Below are positions 8,127 through 16,610 of a stretch of 64,000 nucleotides of DNA, in pieces (within the stretch, counting starts at the first letter, position 1; every line of letters starts with the position of its first letter). This DNA comes from Roseomonas aeriglobus (GTDB lineage: Bacteria > Pseudomonadota > Alphaproteobacteria > Sphingomonadales > Sphingomonadaceae). The stretch is taken from the NCBI GenBank assembly GCA_016937575.1, contig JAFHKN010000002.1, forward strand, positions 2,542,001-2,606,000, read 5' to 3'. The position numbers and the translations under genes are program-made. The notes beneath the pieces were generated by a model. The model did no database searches. It saw only the letters and a program-made list of their open reading frames with translations, and was not told the origin of the DNA.

Positions 8127-9920
8127 TTAGAAGAACCGGACATTGTCCACCTCCGCCCACGTGTTTGTGCCGCCCGCGCGCCTGGCGACCAGTCCAACCT
8201 GCAGCAGATCGTCACCGCGCCACCGGCGCGGCTCACCCGACCGCGCTCGGACGGGTACGAGTGCGGTGAACGGCACCCGGACGTCGGCCCAGCGATCCGT
8301 ACCGGCCACGTCGGCGGTCCACTCGCCGCTCAGCGTGTTCACCACAAGGACGTACGGCCCGTCTCCGCGCAGATCGAGACGGATGCCCGAGTATCGCGTC
8401 GCATCGACCGGCTGCACCGATCCTCTTCGCAGGGGGATAACGATCCCGCCTTCCGGAGCGGCCTTGGGCGCCAGTGCGATCGCAATTGCAAGAGCGCGAC
8501 CGCGTTCATGCGGGACCAAGTTCGTCACGACCGAGGATCGCTCGACACCCCCGTCCATGTCGGCGAGGCGAAGCGTGTCCAAGGCACTCCGCCCGTCCGC
8601 TCTTTCGAAATCGTCGATCATGGCGGCGGCTGGCGACGGCGCCAAAGCCGTGGCCGCGTTGGCAGGCGGAAGCTTCATTCCGCCACCCACGACGGCCCGC
8701 CCGTCGATGAAGACCGTATCAGTCTTGTGCACATCAGAAATGCGTTCCCATGGCTTGCCGTCGAGCAGCACCAGATCGGCTCGCTTTCCTTTCTCGATGG
8801 TGCCGCGGTCTTCGAACAGGCCTAGGGCGGTCGCACTATTTGCCGTGCCCGCCATCAGCGCGGCCTTGGCCGGAAGCCCCGCCGAGACCATCAGTTCCAT
8901 TTCATGAAGTGTTGAATAGCCGTGTCGGACACCTCCGATGCCCGCATCGGTTCCCACGGCAACAATGACCCCGGCATCGTAGAGACTTTTGAGGTTCTGT
9001 TTGGCGAACGCCCATTTCCGTAGCCGCTGCGTTACAGCGGCGTCGCTGGTTCTGACCTCTTGCGGATCGCCGGGTTCGTACACCGCCAGCGTAGGCGCAT
9101 AGAACGTCCCGGCCTTCTTGATCGCCGTTATCGCATCCGCATCGAGCGGAGCATCCTGCAGACTGTGCCCGATGACATCGACGCCCGCGGCCGCAGCGAC
9201 TTTGCCTCGTGCCACGGTTACGGTGTGCGTCAGCACTTTCTGCCCACTGCGATGCGCCTCGTCGACGAGGGCGCCGAGCGTCTCCGCATTCATCGAGGTT
9301 TCTTCAGGCTGAGTTCCATAGCGCCAGCCATCGGCAAAGGCCTTGATATAGTCCGGGCGATAGATCTGAAGTGCTCTCACCTCGCGTCGCGCCGACTCGG
9401 CCGTCGCAACCCATTTGGTCGTGTTGACGTCACCCCAGTCTGCGCCATGACCACCAGGCGTGCTCATCCTCGCGACGAAGTTTACATGCGGAGCAGCCAG
9501 GCTTCGCAACCACGCGCGACGCGGCGCAAAGGACTCCGGTTGTTGATGGAAGTCATTCACGGTTGTCACGCCACTCGAAACATAGGCGCTGGCGATCTGA
9601 GGCGTCGTTGCCGGCCGGCCGGCCGGCGACCAATGCGTATGCACGTCGAAAAAGCCGGGGAGCAGCGCCTTGCCATCGGCCCGGACGATAGAAGCGCCGA
9701 CGGGGACCCGCACATTCGGCCCGACATCGGCGATGCGGCCGTCGCGTACGACGACCGTCCCTCGATACGGTTCGCGTCCGGTCGCATCGAAGATCGTCGC
9801 ATCGACAATTGCCAGGGTGGACCCGTCCGACCGCGCGTCTAACGGCGCGGCGGTCCATCCGATCGTTGCGATCGTCGCGACGCCGGCGAGGATCCTGTAG
9901 GCGGTCGAGATTGTGATCAT
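8127..9920 (-). CDS. Secreted amidohydrolase with C-terminal CIA30/carbohydrate-binding-like domain
   Basis: 597 aa with an N-terminal signal segment ending around residue 30. The amidohydrolase core spans about 35-420: H94xH96 (FDVHTHW), K193 (YIKAFADGW), H232 (VLTHTV), H252 (IGHSLQD) and D325 (VGTDAGIGG), so the full ligand set is intact. Residues from about 435 (MIDDFE...) form a separate beta-rich module ending WAEVDNVRFF, like the NADH:ubiquinone intermediate-associated protein 30 fold, which is often attached to extracellular hydrolases. GGGGAGAA precedes the start. It is probably periplasmic; the substrate is unknown. Unlike the paralogue at 2939-4345, its metal site is canonical. Confidence 0.88.
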   Translation of the reverse strand: MITISTAYRILAGVATIATIGWTAAPLDARSDGSTLAIVDATIFDATGREPYRGTVVVRDGRIADVGPNVRVPVGASIVRADGKALLPGFFDVHTHWSPAGRPATTPQIASAYVSSGVTTVNDFHQQPESFAPRRAWLRSLAAPHVNFVARMSTPGGHGADWGDVNTTKWVATAESARREVRALQIYRPDYIKAFADGWRYGTQPEETSMNAETLGALVDEAHRSGQKVLTHTVTVARGKVAAAAGVDVIGHSLQDAPLDADAITAIKKAGTFYAPTLAVYEPGDPQEVRTSDAAVTQRLRKWAFAKQNLKSLYDAGVIVAVGTDAGIGGVRHGYSTLHEMELMVSAGLPAKAALMAGTANSATALGLFEDRGTIEKGKRADLVLLDGKPWERISDVHKTDTVFIDGRAVVGGGMKLPPANAATALAPSPAAAMIDDFERADGRSALDTLRLADMDGGVERSSVVTNLVPHERGRALAIAIALAPKAAPEGGIVIPLRRGSVQPVDATRYSGIRLDLRGDGPYVLVVNTLSGEWTADVAGTDRWADVRVPFTALVPVRARSGEPRRWRGDDLLQVGLVARRAGGTNTWAEVDNVRFF

Positions 9921-10159
9921 CTGAGCATTCTCCCCTCAGGGCCGCCAGCGGATGAAGCGACTGGATGGCCCCGACCATGCGCAACGTAACCGCAAGTCCG
10001 TCGGAAACGCAAACCTCCTCAAAAAATTTCTCGCCTAGCCTCGCCGCTTCAAAATGTTTATGCCAAGAAATCACAGTATGACGTGATATATTTTATTTTT
10101 CTGAATGGTTCGGCGGAGGACGTTTGCCGGCAGCTTAATCGAGATCGGGGAGTTTTCGA
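9921..10159. promoter_or_regulatory. Divergent promoter region
   Basis: About 240 bp between two divergent genes. It contains the only markedly AT-rich run in this neighbourhood (about 10075-10105, with TATGACGTGATATATTTTAT), placed to serve the rightward gene. No operator could be identified. Confidence 0.35.
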
Positions 10160-11317
10160 ATGCACGATGCCGCCATGAGCGAAACCACGCGATTGATTCA
10201 CGGCAACGCGGCGGCGCTGAGCGAGCGGACGCCAGCACCGCCCATCCAGCGGGGTTCCACGGTTCTGTTGGACGGCGTGAAGGCAATGAGCGATCCCGCG
10301 ATCGTCAATTATGGACGAAGCGGCTTGATCACCCACAAGACGCTTCGACATGCGTTGCGCGACCTCGAACATGCTGATGACGCCTTCCTCTATCCTTCCG
10401 GACTGGCTGCGATCACCGGCACGCTGTTCGCCGTCCTGTCCGCCGGAGACGAAATCCTGCTGTGCGATAGCGTCTATAATCCCACGCGAAGGTTCCTTGC
10501 GGGCACCCTCGCCCGTTTCGGGGTTACGGCGCGCTATTACGCTCCCAGCGCGACCGCGGCCGAGATTGTCGCGATGGCAATTCCGGCAACGCGCGCGATC
10601 ATGCTTGAATCGCCGGGATCGCTAACGTTCGAGATGCAAGACGTTCCGGACATCGCACGCTTGGCGCGCTCCGCAGGCATTCTCACGCTGATCGACAATA
10701 CCTGGGCTGCCGGCATGCTCTTCAAGCCGCTCGATCACGGTGTTGACGTGAGCGTCCAGGCACTGACCAAATATGTCTGCGGGCACTCGGACGTTTTCAT
10801 GGGATCGGCCGCCGTGCGTGGCGATCTCGTCGAAACGCTTGCCCGCTCCAGCTATGAAATCGGATGGTCGGTGTCGCCGGACGATGCCTATGCAGCCGTG
10901 CGCGGCCTACGCACGCTTCACACGCGCCTGGCACACCATGGCAAGTCCGCCTTGGCCGTAGCGCAATGGCTTGAGCAGCAACCCGAAATTCTTTCCGTAA
11001 TGTGCCCCGGACTTCCGACCGACCCCGGCCATGCCATCTGGAAGCGCGATTTCACGGGTCTGAGCGGCCTGATCGGCATCGTGCTTCGACCAGAGGTGGC
11101 TAACCGCGTACCCGACATGATCGAGACGCTCTCGTTGTTCGGCTTAGGCTATAGTTGGGGCGGGTTCGAAAGCCTCGCGATTCCAGCCGATCCACAACTC
11201 GAGTCAAGAACGTGCGGGCATCGCTACGCCGGCCCGGTCGTCCGACTGCACATCGGTCTGGAGGATGTTTCAGACCTGATTGACGACCTCCGGCGCGGGC
11301 TCGACGCCCTGCACTGA
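10160..11317 (+). CDS. metC: Cystathionine beta-lyase (Cys/Met metabolism PLP enzyme)
   Basis: 385-aa fold-type I PLP enzyme of the gamma family. Key features are the YGRSG motif (51-55), the PSG loop for phosphate binding (79-81), Asp179 in LIDNTWAAG that pairs with the pyridine nitrogen, and Lys204 in QALTKYVCGHSD that forms the Schiff base. The K-Y-x-x-G-H-S-D signature is typical of MetC-like beta-lyases, which convert cystathionine to homocysteine, pyruvate and ammonia; many also act on other cysteine conjugates. GGGGAG lies seven bases before this ATG, favouring it over the ATG at 10175. It converges with the next gene. Confidence 0.88.
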   Translation: MHDAAMSETTRLIHGNAAALSERTPAPPIQRGSTVLLDGVKAMSDPAIVNYGRSGLITHKTLRHALRDLEHADDAFLYPSGLAAITGTLFAVLSAGDEILLCDSVYNPTRRFLAGTLARFGVTARYYAPSATAAEIVAMAIPATRAIMLESPGSLTFEMQDVPDIARLARSAGILTLIDNTWAAGMLFKPLDHGVDVSVQALTKYVCGHSDVFMGSAAVRGDLVETLARSSYEIGWSVSPDDAYAAVRGLRTLHTRLAHHGKSALAVAQWLEQQPEILSVMCPGLPTDPGHAIWKRDFTGLSGLIGIVLRPEVANRVPDMIETLSLFGLGYSWGGFESLAIPADPQLESRTCGHRYAGPVVRLHIGLEDVSDLIDDLRRGLDALH

Positions 11318-11327
11318 CGGGGGGCGG

Positions 11328-11354
11328 CGCCGGCGGTCCAGTCGGCCGCCGGCG
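11328..11354. terminator. Hairpin between convergent genes
   Basis: Perfect nine-base stem CGCCGGCGG / CCGCCGGCG with a nine-base loop, located in the 43-bp gap between two converging stop codons. There is no T tract. A bidirectional terminator is the likely role. Confidence 0.6.
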
Positions 11355-11360
11355 AATGCT

Positions 11361-12869
11361 TCATGCCGCGCGGGCAATATCGGGCTTGGGCGAGAAGATC
11401 GCGCGCGTTTCGTCGCACATGTACATGCACGTATATCGCGCCGCGTCCGCTGCGAGCTGCGCAACCGACCGCAGGATAAAGGACACCTCGTCATCCGTCA
11501 TAAGAACACTAAAGTTCAGCCGGGTAAATCCGGGCTTTTTGACTTCATCGCCGCCTAGGATCGCTGCGCGCATGTCGTCCGATTGCTCGTCGTCAATGTC
11601 GAGCAAGCGGTGAACGTAAGGACCCGCACAGGCACACCCGCCACGGGCCTGAATGCCGAAGCAGTCGCTCAGTAGCCGGGTCACCAGCTGCTGATGGACA
11701 TACCCGCCCTGTCCGTCGCTGATGCGAAACGCGAAGATCGGCAGGCGGTGCGCATCAAGATTTCCCAGCAATTCGAGGTTCGGACAATCGTGCCAAGCGC
11801 GGATCGCACGTCCGGCCAGCTCGCGGTTGCGCGCATCGATGACATCCTGCCCGATCGCCTCCTTCACAAGAAAGGCGAGCGCCGCACGAATGTCGCCTAC
11901 GACGTTGGGCGTACCCGCTTCTTCACGCGCCTCGATGCTGTCGCTGTAGTCATGTCCGCGGGGGGAAACGAACCGGACGGTGCCACCGCCTGGGGACGAC
12001 GGCTTGGCGCCAACTACCGCAGCCTTGCGCACGATCAGGACGCCGGATGCGGCCGGGCCACCGATGAACTTGTGCGGGGAAATCACGATCGCATCCGCAG
12101 GATCGTCTTGCGCCGGGCGGACGTTCACGCGGACGTATGGCCCGCCCCCCGCATAGTCCCAGACCATGAGGGCGTCGGCTGCTTTGACCAAGCGTGTCAC
12201 GCTCGCGACATCCACAAGAATCCCGGTGACATTGGAAGCAGCGGACATAGCACAGACGACAAGGTCCGCCGGAACCGCGAGATGCGCCTTCAGCACTTCC
12301 AGATTCGGACCGCCTTCAGCAGCTTCGGTCACCTCAACCACCTCAGCGCCGCTCTCCCGCCACGGAAGGATATTCGAATGATGCTCGTACGGGCCGAGCA
12401 CGATTCGCACCTTCTGCCCGGCGGCAACGGCCTCGCGGATACCGAACAGCGAAACCAGCTTGTTGATACCAGCGGTAGCACCCGACCCAGCAAAGACGAC
12501 TGCATATGAATCGTCCGCGCTGCAAAGCCGCGCAATCGTTGCGCGGGCCTGCCTGCGTAGGCGCGTCATGAACCCACCGCAGTAGGAGGCTTCGGTGTGG
12601 CTATTGGCATAAAACGGAAGCAGCGTGTCGCGCACGAAATCCTCGACCTGCGCAAGCGCGCGTCCCGACGCTACATAATCGGCGTAGATCATCGGATGGT
12701 CGCCGAACGGCCCAGGCACCGGCCAGCCCTTCCCGATGAGCCCGTCGCGCAGCTTCGATAGGACCGCGTCGTTGCGAAGACTGGCTGCAAATATTGTCAA
12801 CGGATCACGCTCGCGCTCGGCGCGCATCGATCGAGACCCTGCAGACGCTGTCGAGGAAGGACCGTTCAT
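11361..12869 (-). CDS. Class V aminotransferase/cysteine-desulfurase-like PLP enzyme
   Basis: About 502 aa. It has an N-terminal YADYVASGRAL start of the class V fold, a glycine-rich GSGATAGINKL loop, EHHSNILPWRE, the PLP lysine in ISPHKFIGGP, and a C-terminal RGGCACAGPY loop that places a cysteine where desulfurases hold the persulfide-accepting residue. This supports a cysteine desulfurase or C-S lyase-like activity on a small thiol amino acid, not a housekeeping IscS (it is longer and differs in the loop). An ATG exists at 12890, but AAGGCAG before the ATG at 12869 makes that the better start. It is convergent with the beta-lyase gene. Confidence 0.82.
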   Translation of the reverse strand: MNGPSSTASAGSRSMRAERERDPLTIFAASLRNDAVLSKLRDGLIGKGWPVPGPFGDHPMIYADYVASGRALAQVEDFVRDTLLPFYANSHTEASYCGGFMTRLRRQARATIARLCSADDSYAVVFAGSGATAGINKLVSLFGIREAVAAGQKVRIVLGPYEHHSNILPWRESGAEVVEVTEAAEGGPNLEVLKAHLAVPADLVVCAMSAASNVTGILVDVASVTRLVKAADALMVWDYAGGGPYVRVNVRPAQDDPADAIVISPHKFIGGPAASGVLIVRKAAVVGAKPSSPGGGTVRFVSPRGHDYSDSIEAREEAGTPNVVGDIRAALAFLVKEAIGQDVIDARNRELAGRAIRAWHDCPNLELLGNLDAHRLPIFAFRISDGQGGYVHQQLVTRLLSDCFGIQARGGCACAGPYVHRLLDIDDEQSDDMRAAILGGDEVKKPGFTRLNFSVLMTDDEVSFILRSVAQLAADAARYTCMYMCDETRAIFSPKPDIARAA

Positions 12870-12999
12870 CAATCTGCCTTGGCATAGCATTTTACCATAG
12901 CAGAGGCATAATCAAGAACGTGCGTTTGATAAAGAGCCAGGTTATGGAATATTTGAACCGTTTCTGACAATTTATACTGGATTTTTGTGGAAATGGTCA

Positions 13000-14334
13000 T
13001 CAAACGGCATGTTCGATAATCGCACCCAGCGTGCCGTACCCGCTACCCTTGTCATCTCCGTGTTCCACCGCGTTGCGACCGCATTCTGAAATCGGACTTG
13101 TCGCGACCTCGTCCGGCAGCCGACGTGTGACCGCTTTCGTCACCGCGACGTCCATTAAAACATTGCCCACCGTCCGCACGATGTCGGGCAGCGTCTCGAC
13201 CGCGACGAGGAGAGCCAGCGGGGCGACGGGGACCCCCATAGCTAGAGCGATCGGCGCGATCGAGGATATGAAGCTGATCGTTCCGGGCAAGCTCACCGAG
13301 CCCAGCGCGGTTACGGCCGCCACCGCGATGCCAATGCAAATCTGCCAGGGCGTGAGCGAGATGCCACAGGCGTGGGCGACGTACATGGCGACGGCCAGAT
13401 TCATTGCCGGGCCCGTGAAACGGAACATGGCGACAGCCAGGGGTAGGATCATGCGCGTCGGCGCCGTAGGCGCACCCAACCGTTCCGCCGCGATCAACAT
13501 TGTCGGCAAGGACGCTAGGGAGGACTGCGTCGAGCACGCCACGGCGGCCGGTGGGAGCATCGCTTTGGCATAATCACTGAGCCGCACGCCGCCGGCGAGC
13601 CGCGCGACCGGTAGGGCCAAAAGAGCGACGATGACGCCGGTGGAGGACACGACAAGCAAATAGTGCACGAGCGCTCCCACGATCGCGCCACCGGCATGAC
13701 TCGCAACACCGAACGCCAGAGCAAACACCCCGATTGGCGCTATGTTCAATACCCAGCCAATCACAATCAGCATCGTTTCCGCCAGCGCCTGGAAGAAACC
13801 TGTAAGAAGCTGCCGCCCCGGTCCGGGCAATCTGCTCGCTGCAAAGGCGAAAACGAGCGCAAAAACGATGAGTGGGAGGAATGCGCTTGAAGCGGCGGCG
13901 TGAATTGGATTTGTCGGCACGACAGACGTAATCATGTCCGAGATCGAGGGTAGCGCCGGAACGCCTGCAGCCCGAGCCTCGCCTGACAGCGCGAGAGCCG
14001 CCTCGGCAGGCAGAGGAAACAGCTTGAGAAGGCTTCCGGCGACCAGCGCCGCAACGGCGGCGGATACCGAGAGCAGGATGAAGAAGGCCAGCATCGCGCG
14101 CGCAGCTATGCGGTTGGCCCTGGCGGCTTCGGCAGACGCCGCAATCCCAGTCACCAGCAGGGCGAAAACGAGGGGCACGATCGTCATTTGAAGCCCGTTC
14201 AGCCAGAGCTTTCCGACCGGATCCAACAACGATGAAAGCCAATGTGCATAGGACGGCGCTACGAACATGATCAGCGCACCGCCGAAGAGTCCAACGGCCA
14301 GCGCCGCGATGATTCTGTAGGCTTGCGGCAACAC
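13000..14334 (-). CDS. Dicarboxylate/amino-acid:cation symporter (DAACS family)
   Basis: Inner-membrane secondary transporter of about 444 aa with the family landmarks GLQMTIVPLVFALLVTGI (helix 2), VVPTNPI, the serine-rich loop STQSSLASLP before helical hairpin 2, and FTGPAMNLAVAMYVA (the FNMDG-equivalent). It would import a small anionic amino acid or C4-dicarboxylate. The reading frame can extend to a GTG at 14358, but GCGAGGAG five bases before the GTG at 14334 marks the probable start. A decayed relative of this family lies at 4.4-4.8 kb, so this copy may be the surviving symporter of the neighbourhood. Confidence 0.88.
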   Translation of the reverse strand: MLPQAYRIIAALAVGLFGGALIMFVAPSYAHWLSSLLDPVGKLWLNGLQMTIVPLVFALLVTGIAASAEAARANRIAARAMLAFFILLSVSAAVAALVAGSLLKLFPLPAEAALALSGEARAAGVPALPSISDMITSVVPTNPIHAAASSAFLPLIVFALVFAFAASRLPGPGRQLLTGFFQALAETMLIVIGWVLNIAPIGVFALAFGVASHAGGAIVGALVHYLLVVSSTGVIVALLALPVARLAGGVRLSDYAKAMLPPAAVACSTQSSLASLPTMLIAAERLGAPTAPTRMILPLAVAMFRFTGPAMNLAVAMYVAHACGISLTPWQICIGIAVAAVTALGSVSLPGTISFISSIAPIALAMGVPVAPLALLVAVETLPDIVRTVGNVLMDVAVTKAVTRRLPDEVATSPISECGRNAVEHGDDKGSGYGTLGAIIEHAV

Positions 14335-14972
14335 CTGACTCCTCGCCGTTGGGATCACGCGGGTTTGGTAAAGTTACCGCATCGCGCCCGTCGAAAAGGA
14401 GCATATCCTCGTGAAACTTTCAAGGAGCTAGAATGAACGTACCGGATAGAGCGGAAAAACCGAAAAGTTCTTTGTTTTATAACCTGTGTGGGCATCGTCG
14501 TGGATGGGTCGCCCGACTCTGCGCGTAATCGGCGTCTGTCTTGGACCTAGGCTGGCACGTCGGCAGTCTGCGCTGTCGGACGTCGAGTTGCCAAGCGCTA
14601 CGACCGCTGCCCCACGGCGTACTTCTCCGCAGTCGTTCTCGCCGCCACCGCGATGTTCTGGGTGTTATCAGCAGTTCGACTCTGGCCTCTCGATCCATCT
14701 CAAGATCGCTTAGTCGCGCCCTTGCAATCCATCGCCACTCCCGTAATCTCCGCAGTGCGTCATTAACGACGCCGAGGCTTGAGAACCTTGCTTGAACCAG
14801 ATCCCCCTCGGCAGTCGGCCGGGTGGCCGGTGCATCATGTCCAGGTCGCTTGCGGCTAAAGGCATCGGCGCATGCCCTCAAGCGTGTTCTCAACGCCCGG
14901 CTCCACTGACGTTCAAACCGAGTGGAGGGACAGCGTGCGCATTTTGACGACGATAGCCCATGAACGAAATTA
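14335..14972. other. Gene-poor gap with an insertion-sequence scrap
   Basis: About 640 bp between the symporter start and the sigma-factor gene. Apart from the IS5-like fragment at 14577-14670 I see no coding-like frame. The frame of 138 codons on the minus strand is arginine-rich and is read out of the transposase relic, so I discard it. It must contain the promoters for both flanking transcription units. Confidence 0.5.
14577..14670 (+). pseudogene. C-terminal scrap of an IS5-family transposase
   Basis: One plus-strand frame reads RRVAKRYDRCPTAYFSAVV and then LAATAMFWVL, the usual C-terminus of IS5-group transposases (WRRxATRYDRxxxxFLSAVxLAAxxxFW). The preceding residues are in another frame and the rest of the element is absent. 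It marks an old insertion at the left border of the sigma-factor/receptor locus. Confidence 0.6.
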
Positions 14973-15566
14973 TTGCGCTTGGCGGTAGCTGTGGCTGGCC
15001 AATGTCATCTTGTTGCCGCCCCCGATCCGGTGGACGAAGCTGATCCCCTGCCCCCTCTCGACGACGAAATTCTGAGCCCGCTCGGGACATTAGAAACGCT
15101 TTATCGACGTAACGCAGCGCGGCTCCGACGGATGTTCAAACGGCGCGCCGGCTCGGACGATGCCGACGATTTGCTTCACGATGCTTTTGTTCGAATCGCT
15201 TCCATCTCGTCAGCCACCCCGATCGCGAAACCGGACGCCTATCTCAGTACTGTAGCGGTCAATCTGCTGCGGGATCGCGCGCGAGCGGCGGCACGGCAGG
15301 CTCTCGAATTCCACTCACCGGTCGATGAGACGAATATCATCGACCTCGGCCTACATCGAACGCTTGAGGATCGCGATCAACTCGCCCGGCTCGAAGTCGC
15401 TCTGGAACGATTGCATCCTCGGCGGCGCCAGATATTTTTGCTCCATCGCATGGAGCATAAGACATATGCTGATATCGCGATCGAGGTTGGGATGAGCGTG
15501 AAGGGGGTCAAAACGCAAATGGCGAAGGCGCTCTTCCAGCTTCGGCGTGACGTTGGTCCCTTGTAA
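14973..15566 (+). CDS. FecI-like ECF sigma factor
   Basis: Extracytoplasmic-function RNA polymerase sigma factor. Region 2 is visible as TLETLYRRNAARLRRMFKRR...DDADDLLHDAFVRIA and region 4 as LERLHPRRRQIFLLHRMEHKTYADIAIEVGMSVKGVKTQMAKAL, with the helix-turn-helix in the latter. The listed start is a TTG; a GTG at 15030 would give about 178 aa, closer to the usual FecI length, so the true start is uncertain. The stop overlaps the ATG of the FecR-like gene (TAATG). With the next two genes it forms a cell-surface signalling unit in which ligand binding to the receptor releases the sigma factor. Confidence 0.88.
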   Translation: MRLAVAVAGQCHLVAAPDPVDEADPLPPLDDEILSPLGTLETLYRRNAARLRRMFKRRAGSDDADDLLHDAFVRIASISSATPIAKPDAYLSTVAVNLLRDRARAAARQALEFHSPVDETNIIDLGLHRTLEDRDQLARLEVALERLHPRRRQIFLLHRMEHKTYADIAIEVGMSVKGVKTQMAKALFQLRRDVGPL

Positions 15567-16513
15567 TGCGCCGTGATGCAGGGCCGCCAATTAGCCCAGG
15601 CATTCTGAAACGCGCCTCGGATTGGCATGCGCGGATGGCCGCGCCTGACGACGTCGCCGAAGTCGAAGCGTTCGAGGCGTGGCTTGCGGCAGACCCGTTA
15701 CATGCTCGCGCCTATGATCAGTTCGAACGCCTCGGACAATTGGGCGGAAGCGCTGCTCTGCGCCTCGCGATCAAGTCTGATGCTACTGCGACGAGAGTTC
15801 GGCGATTCCCCGCCGCCGCAGGTTTTGCCGCGGCCTTGGCCCTTGTCGTCGCCAGTGCGCTTTGGATTTATGACGGCGCGTCCAGCGCCCAGGCGGCCGT
15901 CAATAACCCCGGTCCGGCGGTACGGGGCATTCGGTTGCGCAGTGGCGTCGTCATCCTCCTTGACGAAAAGACTCGACTTCTCGTCTCGACGGCATCCAGC
16001 GCAAACGAAGTCACCCTTCAAAGCGGCAGAGCACGCTTCAAAGTGCGCCAGCAGAATAAGGTGCCGCTCACGGTTATCTCGGCAGGTATCGCAATCGTCG
16101 CCGAGACAGCGACGTTCGATGTCACGCGCCGCGGCGAAGATGTGACGATCGCCGTTATGGACGGAGGCCTGTCTGCACAGCAGACTCATCCCACCCGTGA
16201 AGCGACGCCAATCGCCCCGGGCGAAGGCGTCGCCACGCGCGCCGGGAGTTTGGAGAAGATCAGCGGGCTAAGCGATGATCTGCGCTGGCCAGACCGGCGC
16301 GTGCAATTTGATAATGTGCCGCTCCGCGATGTCGTAATGGTCATCAATCGTCGCAGTGGCAGTCCAATCCTTCTTGCTGACCCAACCATCGCAAATCTTC
16401 GCGTGTCCGGCACGCTTGATCTGACCGATCCGCGTGCTCTGGCAAGAAAGCTGAGTAGCGCACTCGATTTACAGCTTTCCGAGACCCCAACCGGGATTCT
16501 GCTCCGCCGATAA
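15566..16513 (+). CDS. FecR-like anti-sigma/sigma-regulator
   Basis: 315-aa inner-membrane regulator. Residues 1-75 form the cytoplasmic sigma-binding domain (ASDWHARMAA...FEAWLAADPLHARAYDQFERL). A single TM segment lies near residues 88-108 (AAGFAAALALVVASALWIY). The periplasmic FecR domain (GIRLRSGVVILLDEKTRL...) follows, and a C-terminal STN-like/DUF4974 module (VQFDNVPLRDVVMVINRRSG...) would contact the receptor. It is translationally coupled to the sigma gene and precedes the receptor, as in fec-type operons. Confidence 0.88.
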   Translation: MRRDAGPPISPGILKRASDWHARMAAPDDVAEVEAFEAWLAADPLHARAYDQFERLGQLGGSAALRLAIKSDATATRVRRFPAAAGFAAALALVVASALWIYDGASSAQAAVNNPGPAVRGIRLRSGVVILLDEKTRLLVSTASSANEVTLQSGRARFKVRQQNKVPLTVISAGIAIVAETATFDVTRRGEDVTIAVMDGGLSAQQTHPTREATPIAPGEGVATRAGSLEKISGLSDDLRWPDRRVQFDNVPLRDVVMVINRRSGSPILLADPTIANLRVSGTLDLTDPRALARKLSSALDLQLSETPTGILLRR

Positions 16514-16610
16514 AAAACATTGCGCGGTAGGGAGGGCCACGCATCCTTTCCCTTCGTCAATCTCTGCACGACGCAACCGATCCGAGTTGCGCGAGAGCGG
16601 AGCGAAAGCG

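Noticed and set aside
14477-14893. 138-aa minus-strand frame before the sigma-factor gene
   Set aside because: Overlaps the IS5 transposase relic on the other strand and shows no family pattern; LRRLREWRWIARARLSDLE superficially recalls DUF1127 but the flanks do not fit.
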